From: Marivita hallyeonensis
GTDB taxonomy: Bacteria; Pseudomonadota; Alphaproteobacteria; Rhodobacterales; Rhodobacteraceae
NCBI RefSeq assembly: GCF_900129875.1
Contig: NZ_FQXC01000004.1
Coordinates: forward strand, 558,001 to 622,000
Length of the DNA: 64,000 nucleotides
Direction of reading: 5' to 3'
Of the stretch, positions 26,509 through 36,202 are shown piece after piece (within the stretch, counting starts at the first letter, position 1; every line of letters begins with the position of its first letter). The notes beneath the pieces are model-generated. The model was not told the DNA's origin, ran no database searches, and saw only the letters and a list, made by a program, of their open reading frames with translations. The position numbers were made by a program, and so were the translations under genes.

Positions 26509-26638
26509 GGCCCCAATCTCGCCAAGTTTTCAGACGACTTTCGGACTGTAGCAGTCCATCCCGAGCGACTCGGGAGCACTGTTCGTGCTGCGTGCAGAAC
26601 GTATGCGCCACAGTGAGAAGTTAGAGGAAACGAGGCAC

Positions 26639-27883
26639 ATGACGAGTATCCTTCCAAGCACCCCGGAACCAGCACCGCTGGTTGCCTGCACAATCAGCCG
26701 GGATGTGCAAGAATTCGATCTCCTGATCGAGGATATGGAAGCCGTCCTTGGCGAAGCCTGGGGTGATCTCGGGTTTGATGAATCAATTCACTTTTTCTCG
26801 CAAAGCGATGCCGAACATCTTGAATTCGTTGCCATCGCAATCGATGCGGAGGACGAGCACGACGTCGAAAACTTGTCGTCAATCATTGCGGCCGCGAAAT
26901 CACACAACATCAAGGTTGTCCTGATCGCACATGACGTCACGCCGGCCGCTTTGCATCATTTGCTGCGCCAAGGCGCGGACGAGTTTGTCCCCTACCCTTT
27001 GCCTGAAGGTGAGTTGATTTCAGCCATCGAACGGATGCGCGCTGCGGATCAGAAACCAGCGTCGAGCGCAGGCGTGGATGCCAACGGCGTGAAGCTGTCG
27101 CATGATGGCGATGGTGTCATCATTGCCGTTCAGGGCATGGCTGGTGGATGTGGCGCCAGCACCTTTGCGACCAACCTTGCGTGGGAACTCGCAACCGTCA
27201 GCAAAGACAAACCTCCGCGCGTCTGCATCCTTGATCTTGGCTTGCAGTTCGGCGCGGTCTCGACCTACCTCGATGTTCCTCGCCGTGAAGCGGTCCTTGA
27301 ACTGCTGACCGATATGGAGGCGCTTGACGACGACAGCTTTGCGCAAGCGCTTGTAACCTTTGAGGATAAACTGCAGGTCTTCACGTCCCCGGCGGATCTT
27401 CCGCCGCTCGACATCATCGGGCAGGCGGAAGTGCAAAAGCTCTTGGACACGGCTTCGCGCCATTTCGATTTTGTCGTCGTCGATATGCCACCCAGCCTCG
27501 TTCAGTGGTCCGAAACCGTGCTCTATGCGGCGCAGGTCTACTTCGGGATCATCGAACTCGACATGCGGTCGGCACAGAACACGTTCCGACTGAAACGCGC
27601 GCTGCAGTCCGAAGAATTGCCGTTCGAGAAGATACGTTTCGTTCTGAACCGCGCGCCGAAATTCACCGATCTTCAAGGCAAAAGCCGACTGAAGCGGATG
27701 CAGGAAAGCCTTGAAATCTCGGTAGATCTGCACATGCCAGACGGCGGTCGCGCCGTGGCGGAAGCGGGCGATCACGGCCAACCCCTTGGCATGCAACAGC
27801 CGAAAAACGCGCTCCGCAAGGAAATCGCCAAATTGGCACAATCCCTGTTCGAAGTCGGTCAGTCCGACGCTGAAGCCGCTTAA
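26639..27883 (+). CDS. cpaE: Tad pilus localisation ATPase CpaE (TadZ)
   Basis: A MinD/ParA-superfamily protein that places the Tad machine, often at a cell pole. The 414-residue protein has an N-terminal receiver-like domain without clear phosphorylation residues (about residues 15-130) and an ATPase domain with a deviant P loop, MAGGCGASTFATNLAWELA (about residue 162 on). The usual KGG lysine is absent, as in several TadZ proteins. ILDLGLQFGAVSTYLD and DFVVVDMPPSLVQWS follow. Upstream in-frame starts at 26585 and 26603 exist; ATG 26639 has GAGG closest. Confidence 0.9.
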   Translation: MTSILPSTPEPAPLVACTISRDVQEFDLLIEDMEAVLGEAWGDLGFDESIHFFSQSDAEHLEFVAIAIDAEDEHDVENLSSIIAAAKSHNIKVVLIAHDVTPAALHHLLRQGADEFVPYPLPEGELISAIERMRAADQKPASSAGVDANGVKLSHDGDGVIIAVQGMAGGCGASTFATNLAWELATVSKDKPPRVCILDLGLQFGAVSTYLDVPRREAVLELLTDMEALDDDSFAQALVTFEDKLQVFTSPADLPPLDIIGQAEVQKLLDTASRHFDFVVVDMPPSLVQWSETVLYAAQVYFGIIELDMRSAQNTFRLKRALQSEELPFEKIRFVLNRAPKFTDLQGKSRLKRMQESLEISVDLHMPDGGRAVAEAGDHGQPLGMQQPKNALRKEIAKLAQSLFEVGQSDAEAA

Positions 27884-27894
27884 GGAGTTTCAGA

Positions 27895-29340
27895 ATGTTT
27901 TCGCGTTACAAGAAAACGGCAGATATCGCACCTCCCGCCGCTGTCGCAGCGAAAGCGGCGGCTGCTGCACCCGCGGCCGACTTAGACGCCGCCCCGAAAG
28001 TCATGCGCAAGGTGCTGCCCAAGACAGCAGCAAAAGCGCCGCCAGCGGATCGTGAGAAAAAGCGGAAAGAACGTCTGAGCGAGATCAAGCTCGAACTGCA
28101 CCGCGCCCTCCTCGACAATCTCAACCTCGCCGCGCTCGACCAGGCGACGGAAAACGAGCTGAAGGAAGAAATCAGCGCGATCACCAGCGAAAGCCTGCAA
28201 GAGAAAGGTATGGTGCTGAACCGTGAGGAACGGATCGCGCTGAACCAAGAGCTGTACGACGAGGTGAAAGGGCTCGGCCCCCTTGAGACACTTCTGAAAG
28301 ACGAAACGGTCAGCGATATTCTCGTGAACGGCCCGCAACAGATTTTCGTCGAACGCAACGGTAAGCTTCAGATCAGCGACATCACGTTCAAAGACGAAAA
28401 GCACCTGATGCGGATCATCGACAAGATCGTGTCTGCGGTAGGTCGTCGTGTCGATGAATCAAACCCTTACGTGGACGCCCGTCTGGCTGACGGTTCGCGT
28501 TTCAACGCCATGGTGCCGCCGATCGCGGTGGATGGATCTCTGGTATCCATTCGTAAGTTCAAAAAGGACAAGCTGGGCATTGACGACCTCGTCAACTTTG
28601 GCGCGTTCACCGAAGAAATGGCCGTGTATCTTCAAGCTGCTGTGTCGACGCGACTGAACGTGATCGTCTCGGGCGGTACCGGTTCGGGTAAAACGACGAC
28701 GCTCAATGCGCTGTCTTCGTTCATTGACGATAGCGAACGTATCCTGACCATCGAGGATACGGCGGAACTTCAGCTTCAGCAGACCCATGTGGGCCGGATG
28801 GAAAGCCGACCGCCGAACGTGGAAGGCAAAGGCGCGGTTACGCCGCGCGACTGTCTGAAAAACGCTCTGCGTATGCGTCCTGACCGTATCATCGTGGGGG
28901 AAACGCGCGGCGAAGAAGTCATCGACATGCTGCAGGCCATGAACACGGGCCACGATGGTTCGATGACCACGATCCACGCAAACAGTGCCCGCGACGGCGT
29001 CAGTCGTTTGGAAAACATGATCGCGATGGCCGGGATCGAGATGCCGCTCAAAGCGATGCGGTCTCAGATCTCATCGGCTGTGAACCTGATCGTGCAGGCC
29101 TCGCGTCTGCAAGATGGCTCGCGTCGCATGACCTCCATCACCGAGATCACTGGTATGGAAGGCGAAGTGATTTCCATGCAGGAAATCTTCCGCTTCCAGC
29201 GTGTCGGTCTGACACCGGAGAACAAGATCATCGGTCACTTCACGGCGACCGGTGTGCGATCGAACTTTTCGGAGCGCTTCAAGATGTGGGGCTTCGATCT
29301 GCCGCCATCGATCTACGAACCCTTTGACGGGAACTACTGA
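27895..29340 (+). CDS. cpaF: Tad pilus assembly/secretion ATPase CpaF (TadA)
   Basis: The motor ATPase of the Tad pilus, family of type II/IV secretion ATPases. The 481-residue protein begins with an alanine/lysine-rich stretch of about 60 residues, then a helical N-terminal domain, and the RecA-like core with Walker [17 protein letters not shown] (about residues 259-274), [32 protein letters not shown] and the histidine-box [14 protein letters not shown]. It is separated from cpaE by 11 bases and from tadB by two. Confidence 0.96.
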   Translation: MFSRYKKTADIAPPAAVAAKAAAAAPAADLDAAPKVMRKVLPKTAAKAPPADREKKRKERLSEIKLELHRALLDNLNLAALDQATENELKEEISAITSESLQEKGMVLNREERIALNQELYDEVKGLGPLETLLKDETVSDILVNGPQQIFVERNGKLQISDITFKDEKHLMRIIDKIVSAVGRRVDESNPYVDARLADGSRFNAMVPPIAVDGSLVSIRKFKKDKLGIDDLVNFGAFTEEMAVYLQAAVSTRLNVIVSGGTGSGKTTTLNALSSFIDDSERILTIEDTAELQLQQTHVGRMESRPPNVEGKGAVTPRDCLKNALRMRPDRIIVGETRGEEVIDMLQAMNTGHDGSMTTIHANSARDGVSRLENMIAMAGIEMPLKAMRSQISSAVNLIVQASRLQDGSRRMTSITEITGMEGEVISMQEIFRFQRVGLTPENKIIGHFTATGVRSNFSERFKMWGFDLPPSIYEPFDGNY

Positions 29341-29342
29341 CC

Positions 29343-30311
29343 ATGACTCTTAGTGCAGAACCAATTGTCTATGGCCTGATCTTTATCGCGGTGCTGGTGC
29401 TCGTCGAAGGCGTGTATCTGGTCGCCTTCGGTAAATCGATCAGCCTTAACAAACGGGTCAACCGCCGTCTCGAGATGCTGGACAAGGGGTCCAAGCGCGA
29501 GGAAGTGCTGGCCAAACTCCGCAAGGAGATGGACCAGCATATGGCCTCGCGTGGCCTGCCGCTTTACTCGATCCTCGCCGATCGCGCACAAAAGGCCGCC
29601 ATCGCATTCACGCCACAGCAGTTGATCATGATGATGGTGCTGGTCAGTGTGCTGTCCTTCGTGGGCTTGACTGTTGGCACCGAAGCCCAGCTAGGCGTCC
29701 GGGTGCTCATGGGCATCGGCATGGGCGTCGGTGGCATCTTCTTCTGGATCAACAGCAAAGCGAAGAAACGCATCAGCATGATCGAAGAACAGCTGCCGGA
29801 TGCTGTCGAACTGATGGTGCGGAGCCTGCGGGTGGGCCACCCCTTCTCGTCCGCGATTTCAATCGTATCGAAGGAAATCAAGGATCCGCTGGCAACCGAA
29901 TTCGGCGTCATCGCCGACGAGTCGAGCTATGGTCGTGACATCGGCGAGGCGCTGAAAGCCATGGCCGAACGCCTGGATATGCAGGATTTGCGCTTCCTCG
30001 CAGTCGCCGTATCGATCCAGCAGCAATCGGGTGGTAACCTTGCCGAGATCCTTGAAGGTCTGGCCAAGGTGATCCGGGCGCGGTTCCGTCTTTTCCGACG
30101 GGTCAAGGCGATCACCGCCGAAGCGCAGTGGTCCGGCAAGTTTCTGTCGGCCTTCCCCATCGTCGCGCTTATCGTGATCCAGGTGACAGACCCGCATTAC
30201 TATGACGAGGTCCTGGATCACCCGTGGTTCATTCCAGCCTGTTTCCTTGTCGGCATTTTCCTGGCGGCCAACCTGTTCGTCATGCGCATGCTCGTGAACA
30301 TCAAAGTGTGA
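29343..30311 (+). CDS. tadB: Tad pilus inner-membrane platform protein TadB
   Basis: A 322-residue GspF-domain membrane protein. It has N-terminal helices, a central cytoplasmic GspF domain starting at IEEQLPDAVELMVRSLRVGHPFS (about residues 140-165) with AVSIQQQSGGNLAEILEGL, and two C-terminal helices. With TadC it forms the platform on which CpaF acts. GAGGAC or similar sites are weak, but the start lies two bases after cpaF, suggesting coupling. Confidence 0.93.
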   Translation: MTLSAEPIVYGLIFIAVLVLVEGVYLVAFGKSISLNKRVNRRLEMLDKGSKREEVLAKLRKEMDQHMASRGLPLYSILADRAQKAAIAFTPQQLIMMMVLVSVLSFVGLTVGTEAQLGVRVLMGIGMGVGGIFFWINSKAKKRISMIEEQLPDAVELMVRSLRVGHPFSSAISIVSKEIKDPLATEFGVIADESSYGRDIGEALKAMAERLDMQDLRFLAVAVSIQQQSGGNLAEILEGLAKVIRARFRLFRRVKAITAEAQWSGKFLSAFPIVALIVIQVTDPHYYDEVLDHPWFIPACFLVGIFLAANLFVMRMLVNIKV

Positions 30312-30321
30312 GGTCCAGATC

Positions 30322-31296
30322 ATGGAAGCCTTCAACCAATTCGCCGTGAACATGTTTGGACCTGCCGGCCCGATGATCGTCATCGCCGGTCTGGGGGCCT
30401 TGCTGCTTGTCCTCGCGATCCCGATGTTTTTCGTGTCACGCTCCAACCCGATGGATCGTCTCGACACCAAAAGCGGTCGCCAGAAACTGGACGAAGAAAC
30501 GCGCGCCGTTTTGCGGGACAAACGCAAGAACGAAAAGCTGAACAAATATGCGCAGTTCCTAGAACCGCAGGACGCAAAAGAGCTGTCCGACGTTCGGGCA
30601 AAACTGCTTCAGGCGGGCTACCGTACGAAAGACGCGGTTCAGTTGTACTACTTTTCCCAGTTCGCCCTCGGTATCGGCGGTCTGATCCTTGGCGTGGCCT
30701 ATTTCACGCTGATCATGGATAATTCCACGGCGACGACGCAGCAGACGATCTTGTACACGCTCGGCCCAGGCGCTGCGGGTTACATGTTTCCGAAGTATTG
30801 GATCACCAAACGGGTGCAGACCCGTCAGGAAGAAATCGAAGGCGGATTCCCGGATAGCCTCGACATGATGCTGGTCTGTGTCGAAGCAGGTCAGTCGATG
30901 GATCAGGCGATTGTCCGCGTCAGCACGGAACTGCGCGCATCTTACCCCAGCCTTGCCGATGAGTTTGAGCTGGTGAGCTTCGAAATGAAGGCCGGTAAAG
31001 ACAAGTCGACCGTTCTGAACGACATGGGCGAACGCTGCGGCGTGCAGGACGTGATGTCTTTCGTCACCGTTTTGAACCAAAGCCAGAGCTTCGGGACACC
31101 GATTTCGGACGCGCTTCGGGTCTATGCGGCAGAAATGCGTGACAAACGCGTGATGCGTGCCGAAGAGAAGGCAAACAAGTTGCCAACGAAAATGACTTTG
31201 ACCACTATGATGCTGACGGTGCCGCCGCTCCTGATAATCCTCGTGGGTCCATCTGTGGTCGGCATCCAGCAACTGGGGCAGATGTCAGGGCCGTAA
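30322..31296 (+). CDS. tadC: Tad pilus inner-membrane platform protein TadC
   Basis: A 324-residue GspF-domain protein paired with TadB. Membrane segments occur near residues 15-37, 100-150 and 290-315; the GspF region contains EGGFPDSLDMMLVCVEAGQSMDQAI and VLNQSQSFGTPISDALRVYAAEMRDKR, typical of TadC (the pieces are quoted in shortened form in family alignments as DMMLVCVEAG and SFGTPISDAL). The gene starts ten bases after tadB. Confidence 0.93.
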   Translation: MEAFNQFAVNMFGPAGPMIVIAGLGALLLVLAIPMFFVSRSNPMDRLDTKSGRQKLDEETRAVLRDKRKNEKLNKYAQFLEPQDAKELSDVRAKLLQAGYRTKDAVQLYYFSQFALGIGGLILGVAYFTLIMDNSTATTQQTILYTLGPGAAGYMFPKYWITKRVQTRQEEIEGGFPDSLDMMLVCVEAGQSMDQAIVRVSTELRASYPSLADEFELVSFEMKAGKDKSTVLNDMGERCGVQDVMSFVTVLNQSQSFGTPISDALRVYAAEMRDKRVMRAEEKANKLPTKMTLTTMMLTVPPLLIILVGPSVVGIQQLGQMSGP

Positions 31297-31300
31297 CCCT

Positions 31301-31861
31301 ATGAGACTTGGCCGTTTATGGGCCGCATTGATGTGTATCGGACTTGCCGCCTGTGGACCGGGCGGCTTTTCCGCGTCTGGCGACACTGTTTTCGCGCCGA
31401 GCGTGGATCCGCGTGGAGATCAGGTGGACCAGCTTCTCGTGGGGCACAGGCTCATGGCTGCCGGCGAATACGAACTTGCGCTCAGTTCTTTCAAACTTGC
31501 CGCCGCCGATCAGGGGCTAACCCCCGAAGTCGTCACCTCTCTGGGCTCGGCAAACCTCGCATTGGGGCGTTTGGGACAGGCTGAACAATTGCTCCGTCGT
31601 GCGGTGAAAGACGACGCGGACAGCCCGGAGGGCTGGAACAATCTGGGTGTCGTCCTCATGGAACGTGGCAAAAGCGCCGAAGCCGCACAGGTTTTCCGTC
31701 GCGCATTTGCACTGGACAATGGCGAAAGTGTTGCAATTCGCGATAATCTTCGCTTGGCACTCGCAAAAATCGAAAATTCGCAGTATGGTGCCGAAACAGA
31801 ACAAGAATATAAACTCGTGCGGCGCGGCAGCAGTGACTTTTTGATCCGCCCAGCACAGTAA
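31301..31861 (+). CDS. tadD: TPR lipoprotein TadD
   Basis: A 186-residue lipoprotein with lipobox GLAAC (Cys18) and two to three tetratricopeptide repeats between residues 45 and 150 (LMAAGEYELALSSFKLAA, ANLALGRLGQAEQLLRRAV, GVVLMERGKSAEAAQVFRRA). In other systems TadD acts as a pilotin-like protein needed for secretin assembly. It follows tadC by four bases. The last 30 residues fall outside the repeats and have no recognisable domain. Confidence 0.88.
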   Translation: MRLGRLWAALMCIGLAACGPGGFSASGDTVFAPSVDPRGDQVDQLLVGHRLMAAGEYELALSSFKLAAADQGLTPEVVTSLGSANLALGRLGQAEQLLRRAVKDDADSPEGWNNLGVVLMERGKSAEAAQVFRRAFALDNGESVAIRDNLRLALAKIENSQYGAETEQEYKLVRRGSSDFLIRPAQ

Positions 31862-31888
31862 AGAGGCAGAGCAGTAAAGGACGCAAAA

Positions 31889-32749
31889 ATGCGCCATCCC
31901 TTTATCGTGACCCTGTGTGTGGCAGGGGCAGTCGCCCTATCTGGGTGTGAACAAGGCATCGATACAGACGCCGTAGACCGCGAATTTCAGGACGTGAACG
32001 TCATCGACGGGACAAACCTGAATCAGGTCATGCTGTCTGTATCCGACCCGAATGAGGCCGTCTCCTATTTCCAGCGGGCAAGTTCGAATGATCCCGAACG
32101 CATTGATTTGCAACGTGGTTTGGCCTTGTCCTTGATCCGCGCCAAGCGTCACACAGAGGGTGTGGCGGCATGGGCCCGGGTCGTCTCGCATGAGGAAGCC
32201 ACCAATGCCGATCGCGTCGAACTGGCCGACGCGCTGATCCGCAACAACGAATGGGAGCGGGCCGAGACCGTACTCGATGCGATCCCGCCGACACACGAGA
32301 CCTACAAGCGCTATCGTCTTGAAGCGATGATCGCGGACAGTAACAAGGAATGGGACAAGGCCGACAGTTTCTACGAAACCGCCGTCGGACTGACCACCAC
32401 TCCGGCCTCCGTGCTGAACAACTGGGGGTTCTCCAAACTGACCCGCGGCGATTATCAGGGGGCTGAACGGCTCTTCAGCCAGGCGATCCAGAACGATCAG
32501 GCGCTCTTTACCGCCAAGAACAACCTCGTTCTGGCGCGTGGGGCACAAGGCAACTACGTCCTTCCGGTGGTTCCGATGACACAGGTGGAACGCGCTGAAC
32601 TTCTGCATTCCATGGGTCTCGCGGCGGTGAAACGTGGTGATGTCGTGACCGGCAAGGGTCTGATGCGCGAAGCGATCGAGACGCATCCCCAGCATTTCGA
32701 AACTGCGGCGCGGAGCCTCAAGGCGCTTGAATCCAACGTCACGAACTGA
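31889..32749 (+). CDS. Second TPR lipoprotein of the Tad locus
   Basis: A 286-residue lipoprotein with lipobox ALSGC (Cys20) and several degenerate tetratricopeptide repeats (NEAVSYFQRASSNDPERIDL, SVLNNWGFSKLTRGDYQGAE, AAVKRGDVVTGKGLMREAI). It probably arose from the same family as TadD but is longer and divergent. Such a second TPR protein is a usual member of Rhodobacterales Tad loci, as far as I recall. GGAC precedes the ATG. Its partner is unknown. Confidence 0.85.
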   Translation: MRHPFIVTLCVAGAVALSGCEQGIDTDAVDREFQDVNVIDGTNLNQVMLSVSDPNEAVSYFQRASSNDPERIDLQRGLALSLIRAKRHTEGVAAWARVVSHEEATNADRVELADALIRNNEWERAETVLDAIPPTHETYKRYRLEAMIADSNKEWDKADSFYETAVGLTTTPASVLNNWGFSKLTRGDYQGAERLFSQAIQNDQALFTAKNNLVLARGAQGNYVLPVVPMTQVERAELLHSMGLAAVKRGDVVTGKGLMREAIETHPQHFETAARSLKALESNVTN

Positions 32750-32758
32750 CGTCAGCCT

Positions 32759-33250
32759 ATGGATATCTCGGCTTTTTCGGCACTGCTCTTCTTTCCATTT
32801 GTGGTGCCAATTTGCATTTACGTGGCTTTTTCGGACATGCGAGACATGCGCATCCCGAACCAGATGGTCGTGGCGCTTTTCTTTGTCTATGCGGTCGTCG
32901 GCCTCGTCGCCCTGCCCTTCGATGTCTATGCGTGGAGGTACCTGCACCTGATCGTGGTGCTGGCGGCAGGTATCGCGCTGAACGCCGGCGGCGTGATGGG
33001 CGCCGGCGATGCCAAATTCGCCGCTGCGGCGGCACCGCTGATCCATCTGGGTGATCTGCGCTTTCTGATGGTACTTTTCGCAGCCAACCTTCTCGCCGCC
33101 TTTGTTGCCCACAGAATTGGCAAACACACGCGGCTCAGCAGCATCGCACCGCATTGGAAAAGCTGGACAAATCCGAAATTTCCGATGGGTCTGGCGCTGG
33201 GTGGAACGCTTGCGATTTACTTGGGGTTGGGTGTGGTTTTCGGCAAGTGA
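32759..33250 (+). CDS. cpaA: Prepilin peptidase (A24 family, CpaA/TadV)
   Basis: An inner-membrane aspartic protease that cuts the Flp leader peptides. The 163-residue protein has about five membrane helices and both catalytic aspartates: Asp26 in FSDMRDMRIPN and Asp84 in GVMGAGDAKF (the GxGD motif). It lacks the N-terminal methylase domain of PilD, as usual for the Tad type. It starts ten bases after the TPR lipoprotein gene. Confidence 0.93.
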   Translation: MDISAFSALLFFPFVVPICIYVAFSDMRDMRIPNQMVVALFFVYAVVGLVALPFDVYAWRYLHLIVVLAAGIALNAGGVMGAGDAKFAAAAAPLIHLGDLRFLMVLFAANLLAAFVAHRIGKHTRLSSIAPHWKSWTNPKFPMGLALGGTLAIYLGLGVVFGK

Positions 33251-33346
33251 TCCGCCAACACTCGGTCCCGGCATAGCCCTTCTATTGCCACATTGACTTG
33301 CCACGGTAGCGGCACGTGATTTGGCATAACCGACCCGGGGCTACCG

Positions 33347-34651
33347 ATGAATATGCAACCCAGCGCCGTCATGGCGCCGCCACCGCCCAAGCGCATGGAA
33401 GACATGCACCTGTCCCCCGTCATGATGCGCGACATCATGATCAAGACGGTTTTCCGCAAGAACGTCTCGACGGCGACGGATATCGCCAAGAGCATCTGCC
33501 TTCCGGTGCCAATCACACAAGAACTCATTGATTACGCCCGCAGCCAGCTGTTGCTGGAAGCAACCGGCACGCTGAACGCCAATAACGGCAATGAGATGGG
33601 CTATCAGCTCACCGATGCGGGCAAGGCGCGCGCGCTCGATGCCTTGGCGCAGTCCGAATATTACGGCGCGATGCCGGTTCCGCTTGCCATCTACGCCGAA
33701 CAGGTGGAGCGGCAATCGATCCGCAACATCCATATTTCACGGGAGCAGCTGACCGACGCGATGGGTCACCTCGTGCTGCCGGACGACCTGTTGAGCAACC
33801 TTGGCCCGGCCGTCGGATCGGGCCGCTCCATCCTGATGTACGGGCCTCCGGGCAACGGCAAATCGTCGATCTCGAACGGCATCCGGGACGCGATGGGTGA
33901 CAAGATCTACATCCCGCATGCCATCGAATACGCCGGTCAGGTGATCACCGTTTATGACCCGATCGTACACAGCGCTGCGGAATCTGCCTCCAGCACGACC
34001 GGGCTGCGTATCACGAACCGCTTTGACACGCGATACGTGCTCTGCGCGCGACCGACCGTTGTGACCGGTGGTGAACTCTCGCTCGATATGCTCGACCTCG
34101 TCTACAACCCGACGGCCCGCACCTACCAGGCGCCGCTCCAGTTGAAATCAACCGGCGGCATCTTCATCGTCGACGACCTTGGCCGTCAGGCAGAGCCGCC
34201 TCAGAAGCTCGTGAACCGCTGGATCGTTCCGTTGGAAGAAGCCCGCGATATCCTCGCGTTGCAGTCGGGCGAGAAATTCGAAGTTCCCTTCGACACGCTT
34301 GTGATCTTTTCGACCAACTTCCACCCGAATGAGATCTTCGACCAAGCGGCCCTGCGCCGGATTTTCTTCAAGATCAAGATCGACGGGCCAAACCAGGCCG
34401 ACTTCCTGAAGATCTTCTCGCTCGTGGCGAAAAAGAAAAAGATGCAGCTTTGTGAGAAGTCGCTGATTCACCTGCTGAAGACCAAATATCCGACAATCAA
34501 CAACATCTACGCGAACTATCAGCCCGTCTTCCTTGTCGATCAGATGATTTCTGTGTGCGACTTCGAAGGTTGGCCATACAAGATGACGCCGGAACTCATT
34601 GATCGCGCGTGGGCAAATATGTTCGTCAAAGACGAACACATCGTGAAGTAA
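33347..34651 (+). CDS. AAA+ ATPase with N-terminal winged-helix-like domain, downstream of the Tad locus
   Basis: A 434-residue protein. Residues 25-100 look like a helical or winged-helix domain (IAKSICLPVPITQELIDYAR, MGYQLTDAGKARALDAL). An AAA+ module follows, with Walker A LMYGPPGNGKSSISNGI (about residues 164-180), Walker B GGIFIVDDLGRQ, and a sensor-like VIFSTNFHPNEIFDQAALRRI. The C-terminal part resembles an AAA lid. A stretch of 96 bases separates it from cpaA, so it may have its own promoter; CGGGG lies seven bases before ATG 33347. The role is unknown. Proteins of this kind occur near Tad genes in other alphaproteobacteria as I recall, so a regulatory or remodelling function in pilus assembly is a guess. 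Confidence 0.85.
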   Translation: MNMQPSAVMAPPPPKRMEDMHLSPVMMRDIMIKTVFRKNVSTATDIAKSICLPVPITQELIDYARSQLLLEATGTLNANNGNEMGYQLTDAGKARALDALAQSEYYGAMPVPLAIYAEQVERQSIRNIHISREQLTDAMGHLVLPDDLLSNLGPAVGSGRSILMYGPPGNGKSSISNGIRDAMGDKIYIPHAIEYAGQVITVYDPIVHSAAESASSTTGLRITNRFDTRYVLCARPTVVTGGELSLDMLDLVYNPTARTYQAPLQLKSTGGIFIVDDLGRQAEPPQKLVNRWIVPLEEARDILALQSGEKFEVPFDTLVIFSTNFHPNEIFDQAALRRIFFKIKIDGPNQADFLKIFSLVAKKKKMQLCEKSLIHLLKTKYPTINNIYANYQPVFLVDQMISVCDFEGWPYKMTPELIDRAWANMFVKDEHIVK

Positions 34652-34725
34652 CACGTCTCTTATCGTGAACGGCGGGGAAGCGGTGAAACACCAGTGTTTC
34701 GGCTTCAAATTTTGGCCGATTCCAC

Positions 34726-34753
34726 TTGACGACGTTACACCACTATCATAGCA
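34726..34753 (+). promoter_or_regulatory. Possible promoter of the tRNA gene
   Basis: TTGACG at 34726-34731 is followed after 16 bases by CATAGC at 34748-34753, ending 12 bases before the tRNA. The -35 box is good and the -10 box poor, as is common for alphaproteobacterial promoters. The placement fits a tRNA transcript. Confidence 0.4.
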
Positions 34754-34765
34754 CCCGCGCACCGT

Positions 34766-34842
<77 letters not shown>

Positions 34843-34993
34843 CTCTTCCCCTTCGTCTGTGGCCCTGATGATCTGAACTGGCTCTGGGCACAAAACGTTA
34901 CAGATATCCCATAGATACAAAAATGCCGTAACTCTTTCTTGCCGAATTCGCACATTTGAGATACAGTTTTCGCTCAGGAGCAATGGGTAGAAC

Positions 34994-36199
34994 ATGCGCG
35001 ACGCTTTCATTTGCGACGGGGTACGCACCCCCATCGGACGCTATGGTGGTAGCCTGTCTGCCGTGCGGGCGGACGATCTCGCAGCGATGCCCTTGGCGGC
35101 GCTTCTGGCGCGCAATCCGCGGCTGAACCCCGAAAACATCGACGAGGTTATCCTTGGCTGCGCCAATCAAGCGGGTGAGGACAATCGCAACGTCGCGCGC
35201 ATGGCGGCGCTGCTTGCCGGCCTTCCAGAGACGACGCCGGGCGTGACCGTCAATCGACTTTGCGCCTCCGGACTTGACGCTGTCGCCTTTGCAGCACGAG
35301 GGATCACTGCGGCAGAGCACGACGTGGTCATCGCCGGCGGCGTTGAAAGCATGAGCCGCGCGCCCTTCGTGATGCCAAAGGCCACAACCGCCTTTTCGCG
35401 AGACACTGCGGTCTATGATACGACGATTGGCTGGCGCTTTGTGAACCCCGCTTTTCGGGAGGCGTTCGGTACGGATTCAATGCCGGAGACGGCCGATAAT
35501 GTGGCCGAAGATTTCACGGTGTCACGCGCCGATCAGGATCGGTTTGCGGCGGCCTCGCAGAAAAAATGGGAGGCCGCCCACATTGCGGGTCAATTTGCGG
35601 GCGAAATCGTTCCGGTGACTCTGCCGCAGCGCAGGGGTGATCCGGTGGTATTCGACACGGATGAACACCCAAGGCCGGGAACCACTGAGGAGAGCCTGAC
35701 CAAACTCAAGGGCATCAACGGTCCGGATCTGAGTGTGACCGCCGGGAACGCGTCGGGAGTGAACGACGGCGCTGCCGCTTTGTTGATCGCGTCGGCTACG
35801 GCGACAAAGGAATACGGGTTGTCGCCGATGGCCCGCATAGTGGGTAGCGCCAGCGCGGGTGTCGCGCCACGTGTCATGGGCATCGGCCCTGTACCAGCGG
35901 TGCGCAAAGTTCTGGATCGCACTGGCCTGTCGATGAGTGACATGGATATCATCGAGTTGAACGAAGCTTTTGCAGCGCAGGCGCTGGCTGTTTTACGTCA
36001 ATTGGGCATCGGTGATGACGATCCGCGTGTGAACCCCCAAGGCGGGGCAATTGCGATGGGGCATCCACTAGGCATGTCCGGCGCGCGGCTCGTGCTGACG
36101 GCGGCGCATCAATTGAAACGCAGCAGTGGAAAATACGCGCTTTGCACCATGTGTGTGGGCGTGGGCCAAGGCGTGGCCATGATTTTGGAAAGGATCTGA
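34994..36199 (+). CDS. paaJ: 3-oxoadipyl-CoA thiolase
   Basis: Releases acetyl-CoA from 3-oxoadipyl-CoA, and in the phenylacetate pathway from 3-oxo-5,6-dehydrosuberyl-CoA. The 401-residue protein is thiolase family: nucleophile Cys in VNRLCASGLDAV (about residue 90), GGVESMSRAPFVM, ELNEAFAAQALAVLR, NPQGGAIAMGHPLGMSGAR (catalytic His) and CTMCVGVGQG (second Cys). It is labelled PaaJ/PcaF because it leads the paaABCDE genes; general acetyl-CoA acetyltransferases are similar. It ends four bases before paaA. Confidence 0.9.
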   Translation: MRDAFICDGVRTPIGRYGGSLSAVRADDLAAMPLAALLARNPRLNPENIDEVILGCANQAGEDNRNVARMAALLAGLPETTPGVTVNRLCASGLDAVAFAARGITAAEHDVVIAGGVESMSRAPFVMPKATTAFSRDTAVYDTTIGWRFVNPAFREAFGTDSMPETADNVAEDFTVSRADQDRFAAASQKKWEAAHIAGQFAGEIVPVTLPQRRGDPVVFDTDEHPRPGTTEESLTKLKGINGPDLSVTAGNASGVNDGAAALLIASATATKEYGLSPMARIVGSASAGVAPRVMGIGPVPAVRKVLDRTGLSMSDMDIIELNEAFAAQALAVLRQLGIGDDDPRVNPQGGAIAMGHPLGMSGARLVLTAAHQLKRSSGKYALCTMCVGVGQGVAMILERI

Positions 36200-36202
36200 G
36201 AG

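Noticed and set aside
31937-33304. 455-codon open frame on the minus strand opposite the second TPR lipoprotein and cpaA
   Set aside because: It overlaps two well-supported genes that fit the Tad operon and shows no domain.
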